DNA of 13,969 nt from Pseudomonadota bacterium (GTDB lineage: Bacteria > Pseudomonadota > Alphaproteobacteria > Rhizobiales > Rhizobiaceae). The notes under the pieces were generated by a model. The model ran no database searches. It had not been told where the DNA came from and worked only from the letters and a program-made list of their open reading frames with translations. The stretch's first letter is position 1. Every line of letters begins with the position of its first letter. The stretch covers positions 1 to 13,969 of the forward strand of contig JAEYXI010000123.1 of NCBI GenBank assembly GCA_023428515.1, in the 5' to 3' direction. Shown here piece after piece: positions 1 to 7,244 of this stretch. Made by a program: the position numbers and the translations under genes.

Positions 1-13
1 GACTTCCTGTCGG

Positions 14-853
14 CTATGAACGCGGTTTTGGAGGCGGCTTGGCGTGAGGCGATAGGCTCGCGCGTTCCGTCATATCGGGCAAGACGATGCCTTCCAGGAT
101 CTGCGCGAGCAACTCGGCCCATCGCATCTGGCCGGCGGCGGTGGCGATCTCGCCGTTGCGGATTTCTATCATCGCGCAGGCCAGGCCACGCGAGCGCGCA
201 TGCCGTTCCAGCGTGTAATAGACGAGATCGGCGGGCGAATAAGGCTGGTTGACGCCGACGTTGAAGCGTTTCGTCGCCTCCAGCGCCGCGATCAGCGGCG
301 CCGACAGGCGCTCGTCGTCGTCATGGATGATGCCGATCTCCCTGGGGCGGACGATGCCCTTGTAGACGGGCGTGAAGGAGTGGATGGAGACCAGCCGGGT
401 CTCGCGGCCGGCAGCAAGGCGTTCCTCGACCAGCGCCTCCACGGCATTGTGGAAGGGTTGCCAGGAGACGGCGATGCGCTCGCCGCGATCCTCTTCGGTG
501 AGCCCGGCATTGCCGGGAATAAGCGTGGTTTCGCTGATCTGCGGGATGAGGTCGGGCGCGTCGAGCGGCCGGTTGCAGTCGATGGCAAGGCGCGAGACGC
601 CCGCTTCGACCAGCGCGGCGTCGAGCAGGCCGGCCATCTTCAGCGCGACCGGCAGGGCGCCCGGATCCCAGGCGATATGGCGCAGCATGTCCGCGACCTT
701 GAGGCCCAGCGTGCCGAGATGCGGCGGCAGATAATTGGACGCGTGTTCGCAGACGAGCACGTATGGCGATTTGCCGGCGCGGTTGGTGATCCGAACCATG
801 CCTTTCTCGCCCATGCCTTCGCGGGCATGTGCCGCCTGCTGTGCATGCTGCAT
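14..853 (-). CDS. N-formylglutamate amidohydrolase family protein
   Basis: 279 residues. The FGase family (PF05013) hydrolyses N-formyl or related N-acyl amino acids with a bound metal; HutG of histidine breakdown is the best-known member. Family motifs are all visible: CEHASN (residues 35-40), DPGA (63-66), DCNRP (92-96), SIHSFTPV (156-163) and EIRN (230-233), which supply the likely metal ligands and catalytic acid. There is no signal peptide or membrane segment, so it is cytoplasmic. The start at 853 is favoured by GAGGGG six bases upstream; in-frame ATGs at residues 14 and 19 are alternatives, and the family's conserved core begins only near residue 30. No other hut gene is in view, so a role in histidine degradation is not supported; the substrate is open. 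It diverges from an RpiR regulator with a palindrome between them, which suggests control by that protein. Confidence 0.88.
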   Translation of the reverse strand: MQHAQQAAHAREGMGEKGMVRITNRAGKSPYVLVCEHASNYLPPHLGTLGLKVADMLRHIAWDPGALPVALKMAGLLDAALVEAGVSRLAIDCNRPLDAPDLIPQISETTLIPGNAGLTEEDRGERIAVSWQPFHNAVEALVEERLAAGRETRLVSIHSFTPVYKGIVRPREIGIIHDDDERLSAPLIAALEATKRFNVGVNQPYSPADLVYYTLERHARSRGLACAMIEIRNGEIATAAGQMRWAELLAQILEGIVLPDMTERASLSPHAKPPPKPRS

Positions 854-875
854 GCCAAGCCCCTCGAGACGCTGT

Positions 876-890
876 ATCGTATATTACGAT
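876..890. promoter_or_regulatory. Perfect palindrome, candidate RpiR operator
   Basis: ATCGTA-TAT-TACGAT: two perfect 6-bp arms around 3 bases, in an AT-rich patch between the divergent amidohydrolase and RpiR-type genes. It ends 22 bases upstream of the amidohydrolase start, where a promoter would be expected, so binding would probably affect that gene most directly. RpiR/HexR-type proteins are dimeric and bind short palindromes. Assignment to the neighbouring regulator is inference from position. Confidence 0.5.
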
Positions 891-986
891 TTTTGTTTCA
901 TTGCGCCCTTGCGAATGATTTCATACAGCTTTGGCGACTTTGTCAAATCGGTTTTGGGGAAAGCCCACAGGGAGGGCACGGGCAGA

Positions 987-1814
987 ATGGAAAGCGGCGT
1001 CGCCGAACTCATTTCCGACCGCATGGATGCGATGTCGGCGAGCGAACGGCGCGCCGCGCAGACGCTGGTCGCCAACTATCCGGTAGTCGGGCTGAAGACC
1101 GTCGCGGAGTTCTCGCAGGCCGCCGGCGTCAGTTCGCCGACCATCCTGCGCTTCGTGGCGCGGCTGGGGTTCCAGAACTATCCGGAATTCCAGGCAGCCC
1201 TTCAGGATGAGCTGGCGGCGCAGTTGCAGTCGCCCGCCTCGCGAGCGGGCCTGCCGCAACCTTCACGGCGCGGCACGGTGCCTCCGACGGTCGAGGCGAC
1301 GCTCGAAAACATCCGCGAGACGTTCCGCCACGTATCGGAAAAGCAGGTCGCGGACATGGTGACGCTGCTTTCGAACCAGAAGGCGGCGGTGTTCCTGATC
1401 GGCGGGCGCTTCACCGATCCCGTTGCCCATTACATGGCGGCACACCTCACCATCATCCGGCCCAACGTGCTCCATCTCTCCGGCCAGGAGAGCAACTGGC
1501 GCGACCGGCTGATCGACATGGGCAAGCGCGACGTGCTCCTGATCTTAGACATCCGCCGTTACCAGGAGAGCCTCGCCCGCTTCGCGGAGAAGGCGCACCA
1601 GCGTGGCGTGCACATCATCCTGTTCACCGACCAGTGGTTGTCGCCGATCGCCCGTTTCGCGCGCCATGTAGTGGCCGGCCGGACGGCAGTGCCGTCGCCC
1701 TGGGACTCCTCGGCGGCGCTCTTCGTGGTCGCCGAGACCCTGATCGGAGAGCTGACGCGGCGGCTCGAGGCAGGCAGCGCGCGGCGCATCTCCGAGATGG
1801 AAGACCTGCGCTGA
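987..1814 (+). CDS. MurR/RpiR family transcriptional regulator
   Basis: 275 residues from the ATG at 987, chosen because GGAGGG lies at 971-976, ten bases upstream; the open frame runs further upstream (ATG at 915 is a weaker option with no visible ribosome site) and beyond that it merely overlaps the opposing gene. The N-terminal ~77 residues are an RpiR helix-turn-helix domain (LKTVAEFSQAAGVSSPTILRFVARLGF at 36-62, with the typical 'xNYPEFQ' following). Residues about 125-255 form a SIS (sugar isomerase) domain, beginning AVFLIGGRFTDPVAHYMA, which in this family senses phosphosugars or other small ligands. It is probably a cytoplasmic dimeric repressor or activator. The divergent amidohydrolase gene and the palindrome at 876-890 are its likely targets; the effector is unknown and need not be a sugar. 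Confidence 0.88.
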   Translation: MESGVAELISDRMDAMSASERRAAQTLVANYPVVGLKTVAEFSQAAGVSSPTILRFVARLGFQNYPEFQAALQDELAAQLQSPASRAGLPQPSRRGTVPPTVEATLENIRETFRHVSEKQVADMVTLLSNQKAAVFLIGGRFTDPVAHYMAAHLTIIRPNVLHLSGQESNWRDRLIDMGKRDVLLILDIRRYQESLARFAEKAHQRGVHIILFTDQWLSPIARFARHVVAGRTAVPSPWDSSAALFVVAETLIGELTRRLEAGSARRISEMEDLR

Positions 1815-2027
1815 ACAAGCTTTTGCGAACAATCGTTTACCAGGATCCAGGCACTTCTACCTTACCTAGATTTAATGATAAAATGAGTGCGCCGGGGCCG
1901 TGAAATTGTCATAAGACGCCGGTAGGGATTCCCGGGGACAGGGACGTGCAGGGTCTTCGCCGTCCTGGACCTCAATCTAGCATGACCGTTACGGGCGCCC
2001 TCGCGCCCCGCCGGACCCGGAGTGTCG
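1815..2027 (+). other. Intergenic region upstream of the RND operon
   Basis: 213 bases between the RpiR gene and the efflux operon. There is an AT-rich patch around 1855-1890 with a possible -10 (TAAAAT, 1879-1884) but no convincing -35, and a GGGCGC-CCTC-GCGCCC stem-loop at 1993-2008, ten bases before the GGAG ribosome site of the next gene. No U-tract terminator follows the RpiR stop. The efflux promoter probably lies here, but I cannot place it. Confidence 0.35.
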
Positions 2028-3185
2028 ATGGCAGCCTGGAAACAATTGGTACTGGCCCTGGTCGTTATCGTCGCGGCCGCCGCCGCATGGGTCAAGTTCT
2101 TCCCGGGCGCTCCCGAGATACTGGCGAGATGGGGCGTCGACTGGGCGCAGGCCGCCGTCGATGCAAAGCCGAAGGGCGAGGGCAGCGAACCCCGCCGCAA
2201 CAGCGGTCCGCAGACCGCGGTGATCACGGCACCGGTCGTCGAAGCTGTCATCAACGACAAGCTTTCGGCAATCGGAACCGGCCGGGCGAACAATTCAGTG
2301 ACCGTCAAGCCATACACGGCCGGCCGGGTGACCAGCATCGAGGTCGAGTCCGGCACCCGCGTCGAGGCGGGGACGGTGATCGCCCGCATCGATTCCGAGG
2401 TTGAGGAGATCGCCCTCGACCGGGCGAAGATCGCGCTCGCCGACGCGCTAGCGAAGCTCGAGCGCGTGCAGTCGCTGAGGAAGGCCAACACCGCGACGCA
2501 GGTGCAGGTGACGGATGCGGAGCTGGTGGTCGGCAATGCCAGGCTGGCGCTGCGCGACGCGCAGCTCAACCTCGACCGCCGTGCCGTCACCGCCCCGATC
2601 GAAGGCATCATCGGCATATTGCCGGTCGAGGCCGGCAACTACGTCACCACCGACACGGTGGTCGCCACGATCGATGACCGCTCGCGCATCAAGATCGACT
2701 TCTACGTGCCGGAGCGCTTCGCCGCCAACATGGTGGTCGGCGGCCACCTTACCGCTTCTCCGATCGCGCGGCCCGACGAGGTGTTCGACGGCACGGTAAG
2801 CGCCGTCGACAACCGCGTCGACGACAAGAGCCGCACGCTGCTCGTGCAGGCTTCCGTCCCCAACGAGAAGGACACGCTGCGCGCCGGCATGTCGTTCCGC
2901 GTCGAGGTGAAATTCCCCGGCGACGCCTTTCCGTCCGTCGATCCGCTGGCGATCCAGTGGGGCACCGACGGCGCCTTCGTCTGGGTGATCCGCGACGGCA
3001 AGGCGAAGCGCACGCCGGTCCGCATCGTCCAGCGCAACACGGAAAGCGTGTTGGTGGCGGCCGAGGGCATCGTGCCCGGCGATACGGTGGTGACTGAGGG
3101 TGTGCATGCGGTGCGCGATGGTGCTGAGGTGCTGATCGCCCGAAGCGACCCGAGCGCGCCGGCTGTCGTCGGCAGCGGCTCGTAG
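2028..3185 (+). CDS. RND efflux membrane fusion protein (HlyD/AcrA family)
   Basis: 385 residues. It is the periplasmic adaptor that links an inner-membrane RND pump to an outer-membrane channel. A single N-terminal hydrophobic segment (about residues 6-24, no lipobox Cys) anchors it in the inner membrane. The order is typical: first half of the biotinyl-lipoyl domain (about 88-122, with 'VKPYTAGRVTSIEVESGTRVEAG'), a short alpha-helical hairpin rich in Ala, Leu, Asp and Arg (about 123-185), second lipoyl half ('RAVTAPIEGIIG', from about 185), then beta-barrel and membrane-proximal domains to about residue 375. The ATG at 2028 has GGAG five bases upstream (2019-2022); the GTG at 2022 overlaps that site and is rejected. 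Only 13 bases separate it from the transporter gene, so the two form an operon. No TetR- or MarR-type local regulator is present. Confidence 0.93.
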   Translation: MAAWKQLVLALVVIVAAAAAWVKFFPGAPEILARWGVDWAQAAVDAKPKGEGSEPRRNSGPQTAVITAPVVEAVINDKLSAIGTGRANNSVTVKPYTAGRVTSIEVESGTRVEAGTVIARIDSEVEEIALDRAKIALADALAKLERVQSLRKANTATQVQVTDAELVVGNARLALRDAQLNLDRRAVTAPIEGIIGILPVEAGNYVTTDTVVATIDDRSRIKIDFYVPERFAANMVVGGHLTASPIARPDEVFDGTVSAVDNRVDDKSRTLLVQASVPNEKDTLRAGMSFRVEVKFPGDAFPSVDPLAIQWGTDGAFVWVIRDGKAKRTPVRIVQRNTESVLVAAEGIVPGDTVVTEGVHAVRDGAEVLIARSDPSAPAVVGSGS

Positions 3186-3198
3186 GGCCGGCCGCGCG

Positions 3199-6100
3199 AT
3201 GTCGGAGGCCAGCAACGCCCATCCCGAAAGCGGCATGACGGCGCTCTTCGTGCGCCGGCCGATCCTCGCCTTTGTGCTGAACACGCTGATCGTCGTCGCG
3301 GGGCTCGCCGCCTTCTTCGGCATCGAGGTACGCGAACTGCCTGACGTCGACCGGCCGGTCATCACGGTCACCGCCGTCTACGAGGGCGCGGCCGCCGAGA
3401 CGATCGACCGCGAGCTGACCGACCTGCTCGAAGGCGCGGTGTCGCGCGTGTCGGGCGTCAAGTCGATCTCCTCGACGTCCTCCTACGGCCGCAGCCGCGT
3501 CACCGTCGAGTTCAATGACGGCGTCGATCTGGACGTCGCCGCTTCCGACATGCGCGACGCGGTCGGCCGGGTCACCAACCAGTTGCCCGACAAGGCGGAT
3601 CCACCGCGCATCGTCAAGGCGGACGCCAATGCCGACGCCGTGCTGCGCCTTGCGGTTACCTCGGACACGATGTCGGTCGAGGACATGACGATCCTGATCG
3701 AGGACCAGATCCTCGACACGCTGTCGGCCGTGCCAGGGGTGGCGGACATCGGCGTCTACGGCGACCGGGAGAAGATATTCCGCATCGACATCGACCAGGC
3801 GAAGCTGGCGAGCCTCGGCCTAACCATCGCCGATATCCGCAATTCGCTGTCCTCGATCGCGATGGATACGCCGGCCGGAGCGCTGACAACCAGCGACCAG
3901 AACATCATCGTGCGCGCCACCGCCGACGTGACGACGCCCGAGGCGTTCGAGGCGCTGATGATCGGCGCGGAGAACAGGCTGGGCGATGTCTCGACCGTCA
4001 CGCTAGGCCCCGATATCGCCCGCTCGTCGCTGCGCTCCGACGGCAAGACCGGCATCGGGCTCGGCATCATCCGCCAGGCTGAATCCAACACGCTCGAAAT
4101 TTCCCAGGGCGTGCGGGCAGCGGTCGCCGAGATCCAGAAGAACTTGCCGGAGGGCATGAACATCCGCGTCACCAGCGACGACGCCGTCTTCGTCGAGGGG
4201 GCCGTCCACGAGGTCGAGATCGCGCTCATGATCTCGGCGTCGATCGTGCTTCTGGTCATCTATCTGTTCCTACTAGACCTGCGCGCCACGCTGATCCCCG
4301 GCCTGGCGCTGCCGGTCGCGCTGATCGGAACGATCGCGGCGGTCTATCTCGCCGGTTTCTCCATCAACATCCTGACGCTGTTGGCACTGGTGCTGGCGAC
4401 CGGCCTTGTCGTCGACGACGCCATCGTGGTGCTCGAAAACATTGTGCGCCGGCGCAACGAGGGCATGGGACCGCGCGCCGCCGCCGTGCTCGGCACCCAG
4501 GAAGTGTTCTTCGCGGTCATCGCGACCACGGCGACGCTGGTGGCGGTCTTCGTGCCGCTCTCCTTCCTGCCGGGCCAGACCGGCGGCCTGTTCCGCGAAT
4601 TCGGCTTCGTGCTCGCGATGGCGGTGATCCTTTCCTGCGTGGTCGCGCTGTCGCTCTGCCCGATGCTTGCCTCGCGCATGCTGACGGCGCATGCCGGCGA
4701 ACATCATGGCGGCGTCATGGGCAGCATTGGCGGCAAGCTTGCCGCCGCTTACCGCCGCTGCCTGCATGCCTGCCTCGGCGCGCCGTTGATCGTGGTCATG
4801 GTGTCCGTCCTCTTCGCAGCTGGCGCTTATGGCGCGTTCGGCCTGATCCGCCAGGAACTGACCCCGCCCGAAGACCGCTCGCTGGCGATGCTGCGGATCA
4901 ACGCACCGCAGGGTGTCAGCCTCGACTACACGACACAGCAGCTCAGGCGCATCGAGCAACTGATCCAGCCATTGCGCGATTCCGGAGAAATCGAGGCGAC
5001 CTTCGCCAATGCCGGCCAGGGCGGCAACGTCAACAACGCCTTCATGGTGATGGCGCTGGCGCCGTGGGACAAGCGCGAGCGCTCGCAGCAGGAGATCATG
5101 GCCGACATCGTCAAGCTGGTGGCGGAGGTGCCGGGCGTGCGCGCCTTCCCGGTGACGCCCAACAGCCTTGGCATTCGCGGCGCGGGCAACGGACTGCAGT
5201 TCGCCGTGATCGGCTCGAACAGCTATACGGAACTCGGCGATGCGGCGAACAAGATCATCGCCGAGATGGAGAAGGACCCGCGCTTCCAGCAGCCGCGCCT
5301 GACCACCGACGCGACGCAGCCGCAGCTTTCCGTCTCGATCAACCGCGAGCGCGCCTCCGATCTGGGCATCGACATTACCGGCCTTTCGGAAGCTGTCCAG
5401 GCGATGCTCGACGGAAACGAGGTCGACGAGGTGTTCATCAACGACCGCTCCTTCGCGGTGAAGCTGGTCTCCACCACCAATCCGATCAACGACCCGACGG
5501 ATATGGAGAACATCTTCCTGAAGACGACCGACGGCCGCTTCGTGCCGCTGGCGTCGATCGCGACGCTGACCGAGAAGGCGGTGCCGCCGTCGCTGGCGCG
5601 CGAGCAGCAGCTTCGCTCGGTCGCAATCACCACCAACCTGGCTCCCGACTTCGCGCTCGGCGACGCTTTCGAGCGCGCCCAGGAAATCGCCGCGCCCATC
5701 ATACCGGCGGGCAGCCGGATCCTGCCGCTCGCCGAAGCGGCGACGCTCGGCGAGACCAACAGCGGCATGCTGATGGTGTTCGGCTTCGCGATGGTCATCG
5801 TCCTGCTCGTGCTGGCGGCACAGTTCGAGAGCTTCATCAGCGCCATCATCATCATGGCGACGGTCCCGCTGGGGCTCGCGTGCGCCGTCTTCGCGCTCCT
5901 GCTTACTGGAACCAGCCTCAACGCCTACAGCCAGATCGGCCTCGTGATGTTGGTCGGCATCATGGCCAAGAACGGCATCCTCATCGTCGAGTTCGCCAAC
6001 CAGTTGCGCGACCGCGGCATGGATGTGCGGCAGGCGATCGAGGAGGCGTCGAACATAAGGCTCAGGCCCGTGATGATGACCATGATCTGTACCGTGCTCG

Positions 6101-6327
6101 GCGGCCTGCCGCTCGTGCTTGCATCCGGCGCGGGCGCCGAAGCGCGCATTGCGCTCGGCTGGGTCATCGTCGGCGGGCTTGGCATGGCGACCGTCTCGAC
6201 GCTCTTCCTAACGCCGGTCGCCTATCTACTGCTCGGCCGCTTCGTGACGCCGAAGGTGCATGAAGAGGCGCGGCTGAAGCGCGAGCTGGAAGAAGCCGCA
6301 TATTCCGGCATGGAACCGGCCGAGTAA
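3199..6327 (+). CDS. RND efflux transporter permease (HAE1/AcrB-like)
   Basis: 1042 residues, the usual length. It is an inner-membrane proton-driven exporter, active as a trimer with the adjacent fusion protein. Twelve membrane segments fit the family: TM1 after FVRRPILA (about 19-38), TM2-TM6 (about 340-486), TM7 (about 529-549) and TM8-TM12 (about 856-1010), with two large periplasmic loops between. The proton-relay residues are intact: Asp406-Asp407 in TM4 (GLVVDDAIVVLENI) and Lys924 in TM10 (MAKNGILIVEFANQ). Sequence class fits the multidrug/hydrophobe exporters rather than the heavy-metal HME type, because it carries the DD pair of AcrB. The start at 3199 has only a weak ribosome site; ATG at 3235 (MTALFVRRP) is a reasonable alternative. 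No outer-membrane factor follows, so it presumably uses a channel encoded elsewhere. Substrate not predictable. Confidence 0.95.
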   Translation: MSEASNAHPESGMTALFVRRPILAFVLNTLIVVAGLAAFFGIEVRELPDVDRPVITVTAVYEGAAAETIDRELTDLLEGAVSRVSGVKSISSTSSYGRSRVTVEFNDGVDLDVAASDMRDAVGRVTNQLPDKADPPRIVKADANADAVLRLAVTSDTMSVEDMTILIEDQILDTLSAVPGVADIGVYGDREKIFRIDIDQAKLASLGLTIADIRNSLSSIAMDTPAGALTTSDQNIIVRATADVTTPEAFEALMIGAENRLGDVSTVTLGPDIARSSLRSDGKTGIGLGIIRQAESNTLEISQGVRAAVAEIQKNLPEGMNIRVTSDDAVFVEGAVHEVEIALMISASIVLLVIYLFLLDLRATLIPGLALPVALIGTIAAVYLAGFSINILTLLALVLATGLVVDDAIVVLENIVRRRNEGMGPRAAAVLGTQEVFFAVIATTATLVAVFVPLSFLPGQTGGLFREFGFVLAMAVILSCVVALSLCPMLASRMLTAHAGEHHGGVMGSIGGKLAAAYRRCLHACLGAPLIVVMVSVLFAAGAYGAFGLIRQELTPPEDRSLAMLRINAPQGVSLDYTTQQLRRIEQLIQPLRDSGEIEATFANAGQGGNVNNAFMVMALAPWDKRERSQQEIMADIVKLVAEVPGVRAFPVTPNSLGIRGAGNGLQFAVIGSNSYTELGDAANKIIAEMEKDPRFQQPRLTTDATQPQLSVSINRERASDLGIDITGLSEAVQAMLDGNEVDEVFINDRSFAVKLVSTTNPINDPTDMENIFLKTTDGRFVPLASIATLTEKAVPPSLAREQQLRSVAITTNLAPDFALGDAFERAQEIAAPIIPAGSRILPLAEAATLGETNSGMLMVFGFAMVIVLLVLAAQFESFISAIIIMATVPLGLACAVFALLLTGTSLNAYSQIGLVMLVGIMAKNGILIVEFANQLRDRGMDVRQAIEEASNIRLRPVMMTMICTVLGGLPLVLASGAGAEARIALGWVIVGGLGMATVSTLFLTPVAYLLLGRFVTPKVHEEARLKRELEEAAYSGMEPAE

Positions 6328-6334
6328 CGCGGCG

Positions 6335-6352
6335 CCGGTGCTTTCCCGCCGG
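6335..6352 (+). terminator. Possible stem-loop after the RND operon
   Basis: CCGGTG-ctttcc-CGCCGG forms a 6-bp stem (one G-U pair) beginning 8 bases after the transporter stop. No clear U-tract follows. It overlaps by two bases the GGAAC element of the next gene's putative promoter. Weak evidence for termination. Confidence 0.25.
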
Positions 6353-6376
6353 AACCTTTCCTGTCAGGCTGAGGTT
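6351..6376 (+). promoter_or_regulatory. EcfG/RpoE2-type promoter candidate for the 102-residue gene
   Basis: GGAAC at 6351-6355, then 19 bases, then TT at 6375-6376 (local sequence GGTT). This fits the consensus GGAAC-N18/19-TT of the alphaproteobacterial general-stress sigma factor (EcfG, RpoE2 in Sinorhizobium), though the -10 reads GGTT rather than the preferred CGTT. It would start transcription near 6383, leaving a leader of about 65-70 bases before the ATG at 6451. Confidence 0.45.
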
Positions 6377-6450
6377 ATGGCGCAGGCTCGCCGGTATCCG
6401 CTTGCGCGGCAGTACCGGCCGGCGAAGCCTCAACAGGGAAGGGATCAGCC

Positions 6451-6759
6451 ATGAACACGGCGAACCTGCAGCTTCAGGGACTTCTGCTTGCCGTCGCCTC
6501 CATCAACAACGCGCTGGTGCACAAAGGCCTGCTCAGCATTGACGAGATAGACCTCGCACTGCGAAAAGCCGAAGCGAGCCTGACCGGCGAAGAGAGGTTG
6601 TTCGAGGACATGTCACCCGCCAACCGCGACGCGATCTGCTTTCCGATCCGCCTGCTGCAGATGGCGAACAACAGCCAGGGCGAGTCCAGCATCCCCGGCT
6701 TCTCGGAACTGGCGCGTATGGTCGGCCAGACCAAGGAACACTACAACGACCAGATGTGA
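6451..6759 (+). CDS. Conserved-looking small protein of unknown function
   Basis: 102 residues; I do not recognise a named domain. A purine-rich AGGGAAGGGA (6435-6444) lies six bases before the ATG, so the start is well supported. The protein is soluble, has no signal peptide, and looks largely helical: an N-terminal amphipathic stretch (about 5-25, LQGLLLAVASINNALVHKG), an acidic middle helix with 'SIDEIDLALRKAEASL' (about 29-44), and a second helix around 57-75 (PANRDAICFPIRLLQMAN). The codon use matches its neighbours. It converges on the DUF982 gene with a 29-base gap, and both carry GGAAC-type upstream elements, so a general-stress role is inferred. The biochemical function is unknown. 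Confidence 0.8.
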   Translation: MNTANLQLQGLLLAVASINNALVHKGLLSIDEIDLALRKAEASLTGEERLFEDMSPANRDAICFPIRLLQMANNSQGESSIPGFSELARMVGQTKEHYNDQM

Positions 6760-6788
6760 GGCGGGACCCGAGTTAAGGAACGTACTGT

Positions 6789-7094
6789 TCAGTGCTGGAG
6801 AGGACGCCTCTTGCCGTCCGGGCTGCCAGCGACGATCGGATGCGGTTCGCCTTTCTTGAGGATGCCTGTGATGCGGGCGAAGCCTGACAGCGACTTGCGC
6901 GCTTCCTCGACAGTCAGATAGCCGTCCCGTGCGGCAGTGCAGGCGTTGTACGCAGCCTGATAGACGGGGCCGCGACGGTCGGTTGGCCAGTCGCGGAGAA
7001 AGTGCAAGGCCTGCTCAAGATCCTCGATATCGTGGCCGGCAGGATCTTCAGTCGATAACACGCATACCGGCGCAAAAAAGGGCATCTTCCGCAT
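6789..7094 (-). CDS. DUF982 family protein
   Basis: 101 residues. DUF982 proteins are small, soluble, found mainly in rhizobia and relatives, and have no established function. The family signature is clear: a leading strand region, LEQALHFLRDWPTDRRGPVYQAAYNAC (about 26-52) with the conserved W...RGP.Y..A...C pattern, then AARDGYLTVEEARKSLSGFA (about 54-73). The C-terminal 20 or so residues are basic, Pro-rich and probably disordered. The ATG at 7094 is set by GGGAGG five to six bases upstream; a second ATG three codons later is possible. It is preceded by an excellent EcfG/RpoE2-type promoter (7137-7161), so expression in stationary phase or under stress is the best prediction. Confidence 0.85.
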   Translation of the reverse strand: MRKMPFFAPVCVLSTEDPAGHDIEDLEQALHFLRDWPTDRRGPVYQAAYNACTAARDGYLTVEEARKSLSGFARITGILKKGEPHPIVAGSPDGKRRPLQH

Positions 7095-7136
7095 ACATAC
7101 CTCCCGGAGCCCCGCTGAGGGAGCTTAACAGGAATC

Positions 7137-7161
7137 AACGCGGACGGCAGAAAAATGTTCC
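7137..7161 (-). promoter_or_regulatory. EcfG/RpoE2-type promoter for the DUF982 gene
   Basis: On the minus strand: GGAAC (7157-7161), exactly 16 bases, then CGTT (7137-7140). This matches GGAAC-N16/17-CGTT, equivalent to GGAAC-N18-TT, the textbook consensus for the alphaproteobacterial general-stress sigma factor. Predicted start near 7130 gives a leader of about 35 bases containing the gene's GGGAGG ribosome site. Confidence 0.7.
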
Positions 7162-7173
7162 GTTGCGGAACAT
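7155..7173. repeat. Perfect 8-3-8 inverted repeat over the DUF982 promoter -35
   Basis: ATGTTCCG-TTG-CGGAACAT, two perfect 8-bp arms around 3 bases. The left arm contains the minus-strand GGAAC of the stress promoter; the right arm places another GGAAC on the plus strand, but no GTT follows at the right distance, so there is no second promoter. It may be an operator overlapping the -35. Confidence 0.6.
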
Positions 7174-7214
7174 AGTCGGCGAAGAAACACCGGCCATGTT
7201 CAAGGAGCGTGCGG

Positions 7215-7235
7215 CCAGCCCGGCGATCGGGCTGG
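7215..7235 (-). terminator. GC-rich stem-loop after the Ocd-family gene
   Basis: CCAGCCCG-gcgat-CGGGCTGG, a perfect 8-bp stem with a 5-base loop, 9 bases past the stop of the minus-strand Ocd-family gene. Position and strength suit a transcription terminator or 3'-end stabiliser, but the minus-strand sequence that follows has no run of T. Confidence 0.45.
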
Positions 7236-7244
7236 AATCGGCCG

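Noticed and set aside
735..986. Upstream in-frame extension of the RpiR regulator (start at 735 or 915)
   Set aside because: The extension overlaps the opposing amidohydrolase gene, encodes Cys- and Met-rich sequence unlike the family, and has no ribosome site, whereas 987 has GGAGGG at a workable spacing and fits the HTH domain start.
200..1210. Long plus-strand open frame opposite the amidohydrolase gene
   Set aside because: It is a shadow of high-GC codon bias, Arg/Asp/Gly-rich with no recognisable domain, and conflicts with two well-supported genes.
5064..6263. 399-codon open frame inside the RND transporter
   Set aside because: Out-of-frame shadow: the translation is dominated by Arg, Gly and Ala and the transporter reads intact across the same bases.
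6390..6419. GCCGGTA...TACCGGC inverted repeat with a 16-base loop in the leader of the 102-residue gene
   Set aside because: 7-bp arms with a long loop in CCGG-rich DNA are expected by chance, and nothing ties it to a known element.
7167..7191. Second GGAAC on the plus strand as a rightward EcfG promoter
   Set aside because: No GTT or TT occurs 16-19 bases downstream, and there is no rightward gene in position.
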